64,000 bases of DNA from Diaminobutyricimonas aerilata. Lineage in GTDB: Bacteria > Actinomycetota > Actinomycetes > Actinomycetales > Microbacteriaceae. A program made the position numbers and the translations under genes. The stretch is taken from contig NZ_PGFF01000001.1 in NCBI RefSeq assembly GCF_002797715.1, positions 2,007,304-2,071,303 of the forward strand, given 5' to 3'. The notes beneath the pieces are model-generated. The model worked only from the letters and a program-made list of their open reading frames with translations. It was not told the origin of the DNA and searched no databases. Positions within the stretch are counted from its first letter, which is position 1. Every line of letters begins with the position of its first letter. This document shows positions 40,231 to 46,540 of the stretch, piece after piece.

Positions 40231-40640
40231 CAGAACCAGGCACACCGCCGCACCATCTTCGACACCGACCATGACGGTCGCGTGGCCCGCACGAATCGAC
40301 CCGCCTCATCCGTTTCTCCGTCACAACCGACATCTCGACCGCCCCGCTCACGTGGATCAACGCCGACGACGACCTCTGGGTCGCGACGCGTTCCGGTGAG
40401 TATGCGGGAATCGTGACCCGCGAGGACGCCGTCTACACGGCGACCGACCGGTTCAACGGCCCGCTCGGCTCGTATCCCGATCTCGACTCCGCCCGCCGCG
40501 CGGTGGACGACGCCGACGGCGTCGCCCCCGCTCCGGGCGCCGTGCCCCCGCAGGGGCGGCACTCCCCCACACGTCCGCGTCGTCGACGCGGTCCCGCACG
40601 TCGCATCCGCGGCTCGCATCACCGAAAGAAAGACAGCAAC
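40231..40640 (+). other. region between desaturase and cspA with an open frame of unknown status
   Basis: From 40275 a frame stays open into cspA. Around 40332-40520 it encodes a protein-like stretch ([20 protein letters not shown] and onward) that looks like a small real protein, but no ATG, GTG or TTG precedes it except GTG at 40413 in its middle. It may be a decayed gene, a gene with an unusual start, or an N-terminal extension of CspA. The part next to cspA is low-complexity and basic. Confidence 0.4.
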
Positions 40641-40844
40641 ATGGCTACCGGCACCGTCAAGTGGTTCAACTCCGAAAAGGGCTTCGGCTTCATCGCGCCG
40701 AGCGACGGCTCCCCCGACGTGTTCGCGCACTACAGCGCGATCGCGGCCGACGGGTACCGCAACCTCGAGGAGAACCAGCGCGTCGAGTTCGACACCGCCC
40801 AGGGCCCCCGCGGCCTGCAGGCGTCGAACATCCGACCCGCCTGA
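40641..40844 (+). CDS. cspA: cold-shock protein, CspA family
   Basis: 67 residues, one cold-shock domain binding single-stranded RNA and DNA. RNP1 is KGFGFI and RNP2 is VFAHYSAI. The ATG at 40641 begins [10 protein letters not shown], the standard start of the family, and a purine-rich AAAGAAAGA site precedes it. A frame without stop continues 120 codons upstream. A strong hairpin follows the gene. Confidence 0.95.
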   Translation: MATGTVKWFNSEKGFGFIAPSDGSPDVFAHYSAIAADGYRNLEENQRVEFDTAQGPRGLQASNIRPA

Positions 40845-40862
40845 TCCGTACCCCGGAACACC

Positions 40863-40895
40863 GAACCGCCCGCGTCCTCTGGACGCGGGCGGTTC
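40863..40895. terminator. bidirectional hairpin between cspA and the MerR gene
   Basis: GAACCGCCCGCGTCC, loop TCT, GGACGCGGGCGGTTC: a perfect 15-bp stem between two convergent genes. Short T-runs are absent. Confidence 0.75.
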
Positions 40896-40906
40896 GTCGT
40901 ACGGGG

Positions 40907-41455
40907 TCAGGAGGCGCGGGTGGCCCGACGGGCGGCGAGTTCATCCATGGGGTCGGCCCCGGGCGTGGAGTCGAGCTCCACGAGGCTCGTCTCGACCTCG
41001 CGCAGCACCTTGCCGACGGCGATGCCGAACACGCCCTGCCCGCGGCTGACGAGGTCGATGACCTCGTCGTTCGAGGTGCAGAGGTAGACGCTCGCGCCGT
41101 CGCTCATGAGGGTCGTCTGGGCGAGGTCGCTGATGCCGGCCTCGCGGAGCTGGTTGACGGCAATGCGGATCTGCTGCAGCGAGATGCCGGTGTCGAGCAG
41201 GCGCTTGACGAGCTTGAGCACGAGGATGTCGCGGAAGCCGTAGAGCCGCTGCGAGCCCGAGCCGGCCGCACCGCGGATGGTGGGCTCGACGAGCTGCGTG
41301 CGGGCCCAGTAATCCAGCTGGCGGTAGCTGATGCCGGCGGCGCGTGCGGCGACCGCCCCGCGGTACCCGGAGGCGTCGTCGAGCTCGGGCATGCCGTCGG
41401 TGAAGAGCAGCCCCAGGTCGTAGCGGGATTCGCCGTTCTGGCTGAGTTCGCTCAT
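40907..41455 (-). CDS. MerR-family regulator (Rv1830-like)
   Basis: 182 residues. The N-terminal winged helix (about 30-100) contains GISYRQLDYWARTQLVEPT, a MerR-type HTH with a non-standard effector domain. The C-terminal half carries VIDLVSRGQGVFGIAVG. It matches the second MerR gene of the actinobacterial garA locus (Rv1828-Rv1830 in Mycobacterium, odhI-ftsR region in Corynebacterium). ATG at 41455 lies 88 nt downstream of the start of a good promoter. The element shared with ftsZ lies 21 nt ahead of the start codon, suggesting self-regulation or cross-regulation. Confidence 0.9.
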   Translation of the reverse strand: MSELSQNGESRYDLGLLFTDGMPELDDASGYRGAVAARAAGISYRQLDYWARTQLVEPTIRGAAGSGSQRLYGFRDILVLKLVKRLLDTGISLQQIRIAVNQLREAGISDLAQTTLMSDGASVYLCTSNDEVIDLVSRGQGVFGIAVGKVLREVETSLVELDSTPGADPMDELAARRATRAS

Positions 41456-41476
41456 CCGCTCGTCCTAACCTTCATG

Positions 41477-41496
41477 TTCAACTTGACCTTGAGGTC
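41477..41496 (-). promoter_or_regulatory. candidate MerR-type operator upstream of the Rv1830-like gene
   Basis: On the plus strand TTCAAC, five bases, CTTGAGGTC, the same form as at 7407-7426 ahead of ftsZ. It contains the inverted repeat GACCT-TG-AGGTC and lies in the early transcribed region of the promoter at 41507-41535. Confidence 0.55.
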
Positions 41497-41506
41497 CGCT
41501 GTGACC

Positions 41507-41535
41507 ACGCTACCGACGAGCAGGACCCCGACCAA
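41507..41535 (-). promoter_or_regulatory. promoter of the Rv1830-like gene
   Basis: On the minus strand TTGGTC (41530-41535), 17 nt, TAGCGT (41507-41512). This is a good housekeeping-type match, with a predicted 5' leader of about 45 nt containing the operator-like element. Confidence 0.6.
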
Positions 41536-41591
41536 ACACATCCGGTTCGAACCGCTCGGCGTGTCGGCCCTGACGGGTCCGGCGCTGCCTG

Positions 41592-42293
41592 TCACGAGTT
41601 CAAACGGGAGAGGGCCGATCGGATCAGGCTACTCCGTACCACCTCGAGCTGTCCCGCTATTTCTCGGGCGAGTTCCGCCGCGCGGGCCCGGCTCGACGCG
41701 TCCTTGCGACGCGACACCGGCATGAGGGCGTTCTCGATGAGTCCCAGTTCGCGCTCCGCCGCCGCCCGGAATCCCCGCAGGTGGCGCGGCTCGATGCCCG
41801 TGCGCTGCAGCTCGGCCAGGGCGCGCAGCACCGACACGGCGTCGTCGCCGTAGTGGTCCGACGGCGTGATGAGCGAAGCGGACACCGCGTCCGCCAGCAG
41901 GTTCGCCGTCGCCCCGGCCTCGCGGATGAGCTCGTCGCGCGACAACCGCCGCTCGCTCGACAGCATCGACGGTGACGGCGCGGGAGCGCCCCCGGGCAGG
42001 GTGGGCTCACGACCCGCGTCGAGATCGTCGAGATAGCCGCGGATGACCTTGAGCGGCAGGTAGTGGTCGCGCTGGATCGAGAGGATGAACCGCAGACGCT
42101 CGACGTCGGCGTTCGAGAACTTGCGGTACCCCGACGCCGTGCGCGCCGGCGAGATCAGCTGCCGCTCCTCGAGGAAGCGCAGCTTCGACGGGGTGAGATC
42201 GGGGAACTCCGGGTTCAGGCGCGCGAGCACCTGTCCGATGCTCAACAGGGAGGCGCCCCCGGATGCAGTGGAGGACGCGGCGGGGCGCGCCAC
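41592..42293 (-). CDS. ftsR: MerR-family regulator, FtsR-like (Rv1828 type)
   Basis: 233 residues. The N-terminal HTH (about 15-85) has LSIGQVLARLNPEFPDLTPS and a LRFLEERQLISP segment. The C-terminal helical half is variable. Its position directly after the GarA/OdhI-like FHA gene is that of Corynebacterium glutamicum FtsR, which controls ftsZ. The name is by homology and synteny. GTG at 42293 overlaps the FHA stop by one base, so the two are cotranscribed. The bifunctional-nuclease gene usual between the two MerR genes is absent. Confidence 0.82.
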   Translation of the reverse strand: MARPAASSTASGGASLLSIGQVLARLNPEFPDLTPSKLRFLEERQLISPARTASGYRKFSNADVERLRFILSIQRDHYLPLKVIRGYLDDLDAGREPTLPGGAPAPSPSMLSSERRLSRDELIREAGATANLLADAVSASLITPSDHYGDDAVSVLRALAELQRTGIEPRHLRGFRAAAERELGLIENALMPVSRRKDASSRARAAELAREIAGQLEVVRSSLIRSALSRLNS

Positions 42294-42772
42294 TACTGAG
42301 CCGCCGGAGCCGCGAGGTCGGCCCGGGAGGCGTAGAAGGTGAGGCGGAACTTGCCGACCTGCACCTCGGCGCCGTCGTGCAGTTGCGCGCTCTCGATGCG
42401 GACACCGTCGTAGTACGTGCCGTTGAGCGAACCGAGATCGCGCACCTGGAACGTGCCCTCAGATCGCGTGAACTCCGCGTGACGGCGCGACACGGTCACG
42501 TCGTCGAGGAAGATGTCGGCGTCGGGGTGACGGCCGGCGATCGAGGAATCGGTGTCGAGCAGGAAGCGGGCGCCGGCGTTCGGTCCACGTCGCACGACGA
42601 GCAGCGCTGAGCCCGAGGGCAGCGCGGTGATCGCGTCGTGCTCCTCGGTCGAGGCGCCGGCCTGCATGGCGGCGAGCTGCGCGCTGAAGTCGTCCTGGTA
42701 GTGGACCGTCGTGTCGGCGGCCGACCGGCGCTGCGCGGGGACGTCATTGTCGTCGTGGCGGGGATCGACCAT
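42293..42772 (-). CDS. garA: GarA/OdhI-like FHA-domain protein
   Basis: 159 residues. The C-terminal FHA domain (about 55-145) has GRHPDADIFLDDVTVSRRHA and LGSLNGTYYDG. The N-terminal tail has DTTVHYQDDF, which corresponds to the kinase-phosphorylated TT motif of GarA. GarA/OdhI binds and restrains 2-oxoglutarate dehydrogenase and glutamate-metabolism enzymes until it is phosphorylated by PknB-family kinases. A PknL-type kinase is encoded at 25507. ATG at 42772 has a perfect AAGGAGG site. Confidence 0.92.
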   Translation of the reverse strand: MVDPRHDDNDVPAQRRSAADTTVHYQDDFSAQLAAMQAGASTEEHDAITALPSGSALLVVRRGPNAGARFLLDTDSSIAGRHPDADIFLDDVTVSRRHAEFTRSEGTFQVRDLGSLNGTYYDGVRIESAQLHDGAEVQVGKFRLTFYASRADLAAPAAQ

Positions 42773-42783
42773 CGAGAACCTCC

Positions 42784-43401
42784 TTAGCCGTTCAGCGTAT
42801 CTGATGCCGGGACCGCCTGCGGCCGCGGTGAGCGGATGACGCGGGCCGTCTCCATCGTGTAGACGATGCCCGCCCACCAGTACAGGAACGCCCCCCACAG
42901 GGCGAAGGCCCACCCGATGGGCACCGCGATCGCGGCCGTCTCGGGCACCGCCTGGCCGAGCATGAGCACGGGGAAGGCGTAGAACAGGGCGAACGTCGCG
43001 AACTTGCCGAGGTGGTGCACCGGCAGCGGACCGAACCCGTGGTTCGCGAGCACGATGCCCAGCACGACGAGCAGCAGGTCGCGCGAGATCAGCAGGATCA
43101 TCAGCCACCAGGGCACGACATCGCGCACGGCGAGGCCGATGACGGCCGCGAAGATGAACAAGCGGTCGGCGGCGGGATCGAGCAGCTGCCCGAGCCGGGT
43201 GATCTGCCCGAAGCGACGGGCGATGACGCCGTCGAAGAAGTCGGTGACGGTCGAGATCACGAGCACGATGAGGGCCCACATGTCCTCGCCGCGCACAATC
43301 AGCACGAGGAACACGGGCACGAGCAGCAGCCGCACGAAACTGAGCGCGTTCGGCACCGTGAGCACCCTGTCGCTCACGATCCGCTCCGGCACCGATCCCA
43401 C
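42784..43401 (-). CDS. pgsA: CDP-alcohol phosphatidyltransferase
   Basis: 205 residues with about six hydrophobic segments. The family motif D-x2-D-G-x2-A-R-x8-G-x3-D-x3-D is complete in DFFDGVIARRFG and the following GQLLDPAADR. It probably makes phosphatidylglycerol phosphate or cardiolipin from CDP-diacylglycerol; the acceptor alcohol is not certain. The GTG start at 43401 lies 6 nt after TAGACT and seems leaderless. It heads the pgsA-garA-ftsR transcript, as near Rv1822. Confidence 0.9.
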   Translation of the reverse strand: MGSVPERIVSDRVLTVPNALSFVRLLLVPVFLVLIVRGEDMWALIVLVISTVTDFFDGVIARRFGQITRLGQLLDPAADRLFIFAAVIGLAVRDVVPWWLMILLISRDLLLVVLGIVLANHGFGPLPVHHLGKFATFALFYAFPVLMLGQAVPETAAIAVPIGWAFALWGAFLYWWAGIVYTMETARVIRSPRPQAVPASDTLNG

Positions 43402-43407
43402 ATCCCG

Positions 43408-43413
43408 AGTCTA
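43408..43413 (-). promoter_or_regulatory. putative -10 of the leaderless pgsA-garA-ftsR transcript
   Basis: TAGACT on the minus strand, then 6 nt, then GTG at 43401. Confidence 0.55.
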
Positions 43414-43501
43414 GGGCGGGCCCCCGTCCGCGGGGGCGCTCCTCCCCAGTCGTTCGGTGACGACACGCGAGGCATCGGGGGGTCGGGAACGGACACCGGG
43501 C

Positions 43502-43507
43502 TAGCCT
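43502..43507 (+). promoter_or_regulatory. putative -10 of a leaderless transcript
   Basis: TAGCCT, then 6 nt, then the ATG of the helical-repeat gene at 43514. Confidence 0.55.
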
Positions 43508-43513
43508 GAACGC

Positions 43514-43969
43514 ATGTCGTGCATCCGGTTCAACACGCCAGCCCAGCGGGCGCAGATGCAGCGCATGGCCCCGCGCATGCTGACCGCCGAGGAGGCGGCC
43601 GCGCTGCACCCCGCCCCGCCGGTCACGGAGAGCAAGATCCGCCGGCTGCGGCTGCTCGCCGGGCACGAGAACCCGAAGATCCGCGAGTCGGTCGCGAGCA
43701 GCTACAACGCGCCGGCCGATCTCTTCGAGGCGCTCGCCCGCGACGGCGACGAGGGCGTGCGGGCGTGCGTCGCCCGGAACGAGCAGACCCCGTGCGACGT
43801 GCTGCGCGGCCTCGCCGGCGACGAGTCGGAGCGGGTGCGCGGATGGGTCGCGGTCAACTACTTCGTGCCCGACGACGTCATGCGCCGCCTCGCCGACGAT
43901 CCGAGCGAGACGGTGCGCAGCCTCGTGCGGTGGAAGGCGTCGCTCGCGACCGAGCCCGCCGCCGGGTGA
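43514..43969 (+). CDS. variant leucine-rich / HEAT-like helical repeat protein
   Basis: 151 residues. After about 45 residues the sequence consists of four roughly 24-residue units with the pattern (D/E)xxxxVRxxVAxNxxxPxDxxxxLA, such as VRACVARNEQTPCDVLRGLA and VRGWVAVNYFVPDDVMRRLA. This resembles variant leucine-rich repeats, which form alpha-helical solenoids. No catalytic residues or membrane segments are seen, so it is probably a binding scaffold. It is leaderless and divergent from pgsA. Confidence 0.8.
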   Translation: MSCIRFNTPAQRAQMQRMAPRMLTAEEAAALHPAPPVTESKIRRLRLLAGHENPKIRESVASSYNAPADLFEALARDGDEGVRACVARNEQTPCDVLRGLAGDESERVRGWVAVNYFVPDDVMRRLADDPSETVRSLVRWKASLATEPAAG

Positions 43970-44000
43970 CCGCCAGCTGAACAGGCGCTCAACGGCCACG

Positions 44001-44018
44001 GACGCGGCGCGCCGCGTC
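44001..44018. repeat. 18-bp perfect palindrome upstream of the protease gene
   Basis: GACGCGGCGCGCCGCGTC is its own reverse complement. It lies 13 bp upstream of the -10 of the M4 protease gene, over the -35 position, so it could be an operator. Confidence 0.5.
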
Positions 44019-44030
44019 GGCGGCCCTCCG

Positions 44031-44036
44031 TAGGCT
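44031..44036 (+). promoter_or_regulatory. putative -10 of a leaderless protease transcript
   Basis: TAGGCT, then 7 nt, then the ATG at 44044. Confidence 0.5.
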
Positions 44037-44043
44037 CGGACCC

Positions 44044-45090
44044 ATGCCGCACTCGATCGTCCCGCCCTACCTGCTGCTGCGCCTCGCCGACACCGACCGG
44101 GCGGGCTTCGAGCGTGCCGCCCGGGCGGCACGCAACACGCTCATGGCCCGCGGGTTCCGCGACTCCGCGCGGCTCTCGCTCTCCGTCGACGCCGACGACA
44201 ACCTCGTCGTCGAGTTGGAGCGGCGGACGCCGGTGCGCACCATCGGCGACGCGGAGGGCACCGAGGAGCTGCCCGGCCGGATCGTGCGGCGGGAGGGCGA
44301 CGACCCCACCGGCGACGTCGCGGTCGACGAGGCTTACGACGGCCTGGGCGCGACCCACGCGCTCTTCCGCGACGCGTTCGGACGGGACTCGATCGACGAT
44401 GCGGGTCTGCCGCTCGAGGCGACGGTGCACTTCGGGGAGCTCTACGACAACGCGTTCTGGGACGGGGAGCGCATGGTCTTCGGCGATGGCGACGGGGAGG
44501 TGTTCGGGCGGTTCACCGCCTCACTCTCGGTCATCGGGCACGAACTCGCGCACGGCGTCACGCAGTACGCGGCGGCGCTCGAGTACCGGGGCCAGTCGGG
44601 GGCCCTCAACGAGTCGGTCTCCGACGTGTTCGGCGCGCTCGTCGAGCAGTATGCGCGCCGGCAGGGCGCCGAGGAGGCGAGTTGGCTCATCGGCGAGGGC
44701 CTGTTCACCGACGCCGTCTCCGGTCGCGCCCTGCGCTCGATGGCCGAGCCGGGCTCGGCGTACGACGACGACGTGCTCGGCAAGGACCCGCAACCGGGCC
44801 ACATGCGCGACTACATCGAGACGGCAGAGGACAACGGCGGTGTGCACCTCAACTCGGGCATCCCGAATCGCGCCTTCCACCTCGTCGCGACGACCCTCGG
44901 GGGCAACGCGTGGGAGCGTGCGGGCGTCATCTGGTACGACACCCTCGTCGGTGGTCTGGCCGCGGACACCGACTTCGCGCGGTTCGCCCGGGCGACGCTC
45001 GACGCGGCCGACTCGCGCTTCGGTGAGGGCTCCCCCGAGTCGGCGGCGGTCCGGAACGCGTGGGCAGCCGTCGGCGTGCCGATCGGCTGA
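44044..45090 (+). CDS. protealysin-like M4 metalloprotease
   Basis: 348 residues. Zinc endopeptidase of the thermolysin family. The short N-terminus with SIVPPYLLLRL (about 4-14) is the protealysin propeptide motif, and no signal peptide is present, so it is a cytoplasmic or non-classically released form. Zinc ligands are in HELAH (166-170) and GALNESVSD (Glu190), and the later GVHLNSGIPNRAF carries the substrate-binding His. A probable inhibitor is encoded at 45674. Confidence 0.93.
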   Translation: MPHSIVPPYLLLRLADTDRAGFERAARAARNTLMARGFRDSARLSLSVDADDNLVVELERRTPVRTIGDAEGTEELPGRIVRREGDDPTGDVAVDEAYDGLGATHALFRDAFGRDSIDDAGLPLEATVHFGELYDNAFWDGERMVFGDGDGEVFGRFTASLSVIGHELAHGVTQYAAALEYRGQSGALNESVSDVFGALVEQYARRQGAEEASWLIGEGLFTDAVSGRALRSMAEPGSAYDDDVLGKDPQPGHMRDYIETAEDNGGVHLNSGIPNRAFHLVATTLGGNAWERAGVIWYDTLVGGLAADTDFARFARATLDAADSRFGEGSPESAAVRNAWAAVGVPIG

Positions 45091-45094
45091 GCGC

Positions 45095-45604
45095 TCAGAC
45101 GAGTGACTCGATGCGGGGGCGCAGCATCGGCCACGACGCCGCGAATCCGGGATGCAGCGGCAGCGCGTCGACCTCGGCGAACGGCACCCATCTCAGGTCG
45201 TCGCTCTCTGCGTCGGCGATCACCGGCACGAAGGGCTCCTCCACGACTCCGAGCACGGTCGTGTACGACCAGTAGCCGTAGTCGAGAACCGACTCCCCCA
45301 CGACGCGCACGAGACCGGCGGGCACTCCGGCCTCCTCGCCCGCCTCGCGGAGCGCGGCGGCCGCGGCGTCCTCGTGCTCCTTGCGCGCGCCGCCCGGGAG
45401 ACCCCACGTTCCGCCGAAGTGACTCCAGCCGACACGCAGCTGCAAGAGCACTCCAGCGGCGCGGTGGGCCACGAGCAGACCGGCGGCGCCGAAGCCGCCC
45501 CAGAACCGGCCCCGCGGCCCGTCGACCCACTCGTCGCCGCTGCCGAGCGGGCGACGCTGCGGATCGGGGACCCGGCGCGGGGAGGGAGCGGGTGCGGCAT
45601 CCAT
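45095..45604 (-). CDS. NUDIX hydrolase
   Basis: 169 residues. The NUDIX box G-x5-E-x7-R-E-x2-E-E-x-G is complete in GGARKEHEDAAAAALREAGE and the next residues. It cleaves a nucleoside diphosphate linked to another group; the substrate cannot be told. The stop lies 5 nt from the protease stop on the opposite strand. It has ATG at 45604 with no ribosome site and a CAGGCT hexamer 6 nt upstream, so it may be leaderless. It separates the protease from its probable inhibitor. Confidence 0.9.
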   Translation of the reverse strand: MDAAPAPSPRRVPDPQRRPLGSGDEWVDGPRGRFWGGFGAAGLLVAHRAAGVLLQLRVGWSHFGGTWGLPGGARKEHEDAAAAALREAGEEAGVPAGLVRVVGESVLDYGYWSYTTVLGVVEEPFVPVIADAESDDLRWVPFAEVDALPLHPGFAASWPMLRPRIESLV

Positions 45605-45673
45605 GCGGCCAGCCTGTCACGCCGGGCCTCCACGTTGCTATCGTGGCGCGCACGGGGGCCGACGAGGAGGACC

Positions 45674-45973
45674 ATGCGCAGCAACGGGCGGCCCGTCGCC
45701 GTGATCTCGGTCGTGCGCACGGGCGGTTTCGCGGGACTGCGTCGCGAGTGGGCCGTCGAGATCGACGACGGCGAGTGGCCCGACTGGCAGCCCCTCGTGG
45801 ACGCGTGCCCGTGGGACGCGGTGCCCGACGATCCCGCTCCCGACCGCTTCGTGTACCTCATCTCGGCGCCGCCGCACAGCGCCCGCGTGCCCGAACGCGG
45901 GCTCAACGGGCCGTGGCGCGAGCTCACCGATCGCGTGCGGGACGCCCACGCGCGACGCAGCGGGGCGGATTAG
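45674..45973 (+). CDS. emfourin-like inhibitor of M4 metalloproteases
   Basis: 99 residues. The sequence opens with ISVVRTGGFAGLRREWAVE, and later has PDRFVYLISAPP and a C-terminal GPWRELTDRV. This is the pattern of emfourin (M4in), a small protein that inhibits protealysin-like proteases and is usually encoded beside them. Assignment is by motif and context. ATG at 45674 has GAGGAGG, and a TATCGT -10 candidate lies at about 45638. The NUDIX gene on the other strand sits between it and the protease. Confidence 0.75.
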   Translation: MRSNGRPVAVISVVRTGGFAGLRREWAVEIDDGEWPDWQPLVDACPWDAVPDDPAPDRFVYLISAPPHSARVPERGLNGPWRELTDRVRDAHARRSGAD

Positions 45974-45976
45974 GGT
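45971..45976 (+). promoter_or_regulatory. putative -10 of a leaderless S4-protein transcript
   Basis: TAGGGT overlapping the upstream stop codon, then 6 nt, then the ATG at 45983. Confidence 0.5.
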
Positions 45977-45982
45977 CGTCGG

Positions 45983-46348
45983 ATGGCATCCGATTCCGCG
46001 CGTGTGGACGCCTGGTTGTGGGCTGTGCGCGTGTTCACGACCCGCTCCGCGGCGACCGCCGCATGCCGTGCCGGGCACGTGCGCGTCAACGGCGAGCGGG
46101 CGAAGGCGGCGCAGCGCGTCGCCCCTGGAGACGCGGTCGTCGTGCGTGGCGCGCGGGCACGCGACCTCGTGGTCAAGGTGCCCCTCGAGAAGCGGGTCGG
46201 CGCGGCGGTCGCGGCGGAGGCGATGCTCGACCTCACCCCGCCTCCCCCGCCGAAGGAGGAGGCGGCGGCGCCGATCGCGCGCGACCGCGGATCGGGCCGC
46301 CCGACCAAGCGCGACCGGCGGGACCTGGAGCGGTTGCGCGGGCGGTGA
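45983..46348 (+). CDS. S4-domain RNA-binding protein (Hsp15-like)
   Basis: 121 residues. The S4 domain (about 7-70) has RVDAWLWAVRVFTTRSAAT and GHVRVNGERAKAAQRVAPGD. Hsp15-type proteins bind stalled 50S subunits with peptidyl-tRNA after heat shock. A Pro/Glu/Ala linker and a basic tail follow. The start appears leaderless, only 9 nt after the emfourin-like gene. Confidence 0.88.
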   Translation: MASDSARVDAWLWAVRVFTTRSAATAACRAGHVRVNGERAKAAQRVAPGDAVVVRGARARDLVVKVPLEKRVGAAVAAEAMLDLTPPPPPKEEAAAPIARDRGSGRPTKRDRRDLERLRGR

Positions 46349-46449
46349 TCCGCCGCTGCGGGCGAATGAATCCCGCGATCCGGGAATGATCGGGTCCGGA
46401 TGTCGGTTGTCCGCGCAAGGATGAATTCCGTTCGCGCTGCCCTCTCGGC

Positions 46450-46480
46450 GTGGACAGCGTCCACATCGGTCGCGTATCGT
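46450..46480 (+). promoter_or_regulatory. promoter and operator-like inverted repeat for the MFS gene
   Basis: The inverted repeat GTGGAC-AGC-GTCCAC (46450-46464) contains TGGACA (46451-46456), which sits 18 nt before TATCGT (46475-46480). A repressor on the repeat would cover the -35. The rest of the 192-bp gap shows no gene. Confidence 0.45.
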
Positions 46481-46540
46481 GACCTCGCTCCCCTCCACAT
46501 CCGGCCCGTTCCCGCCACCGCTCTGAGCCCCAGGAGAACC

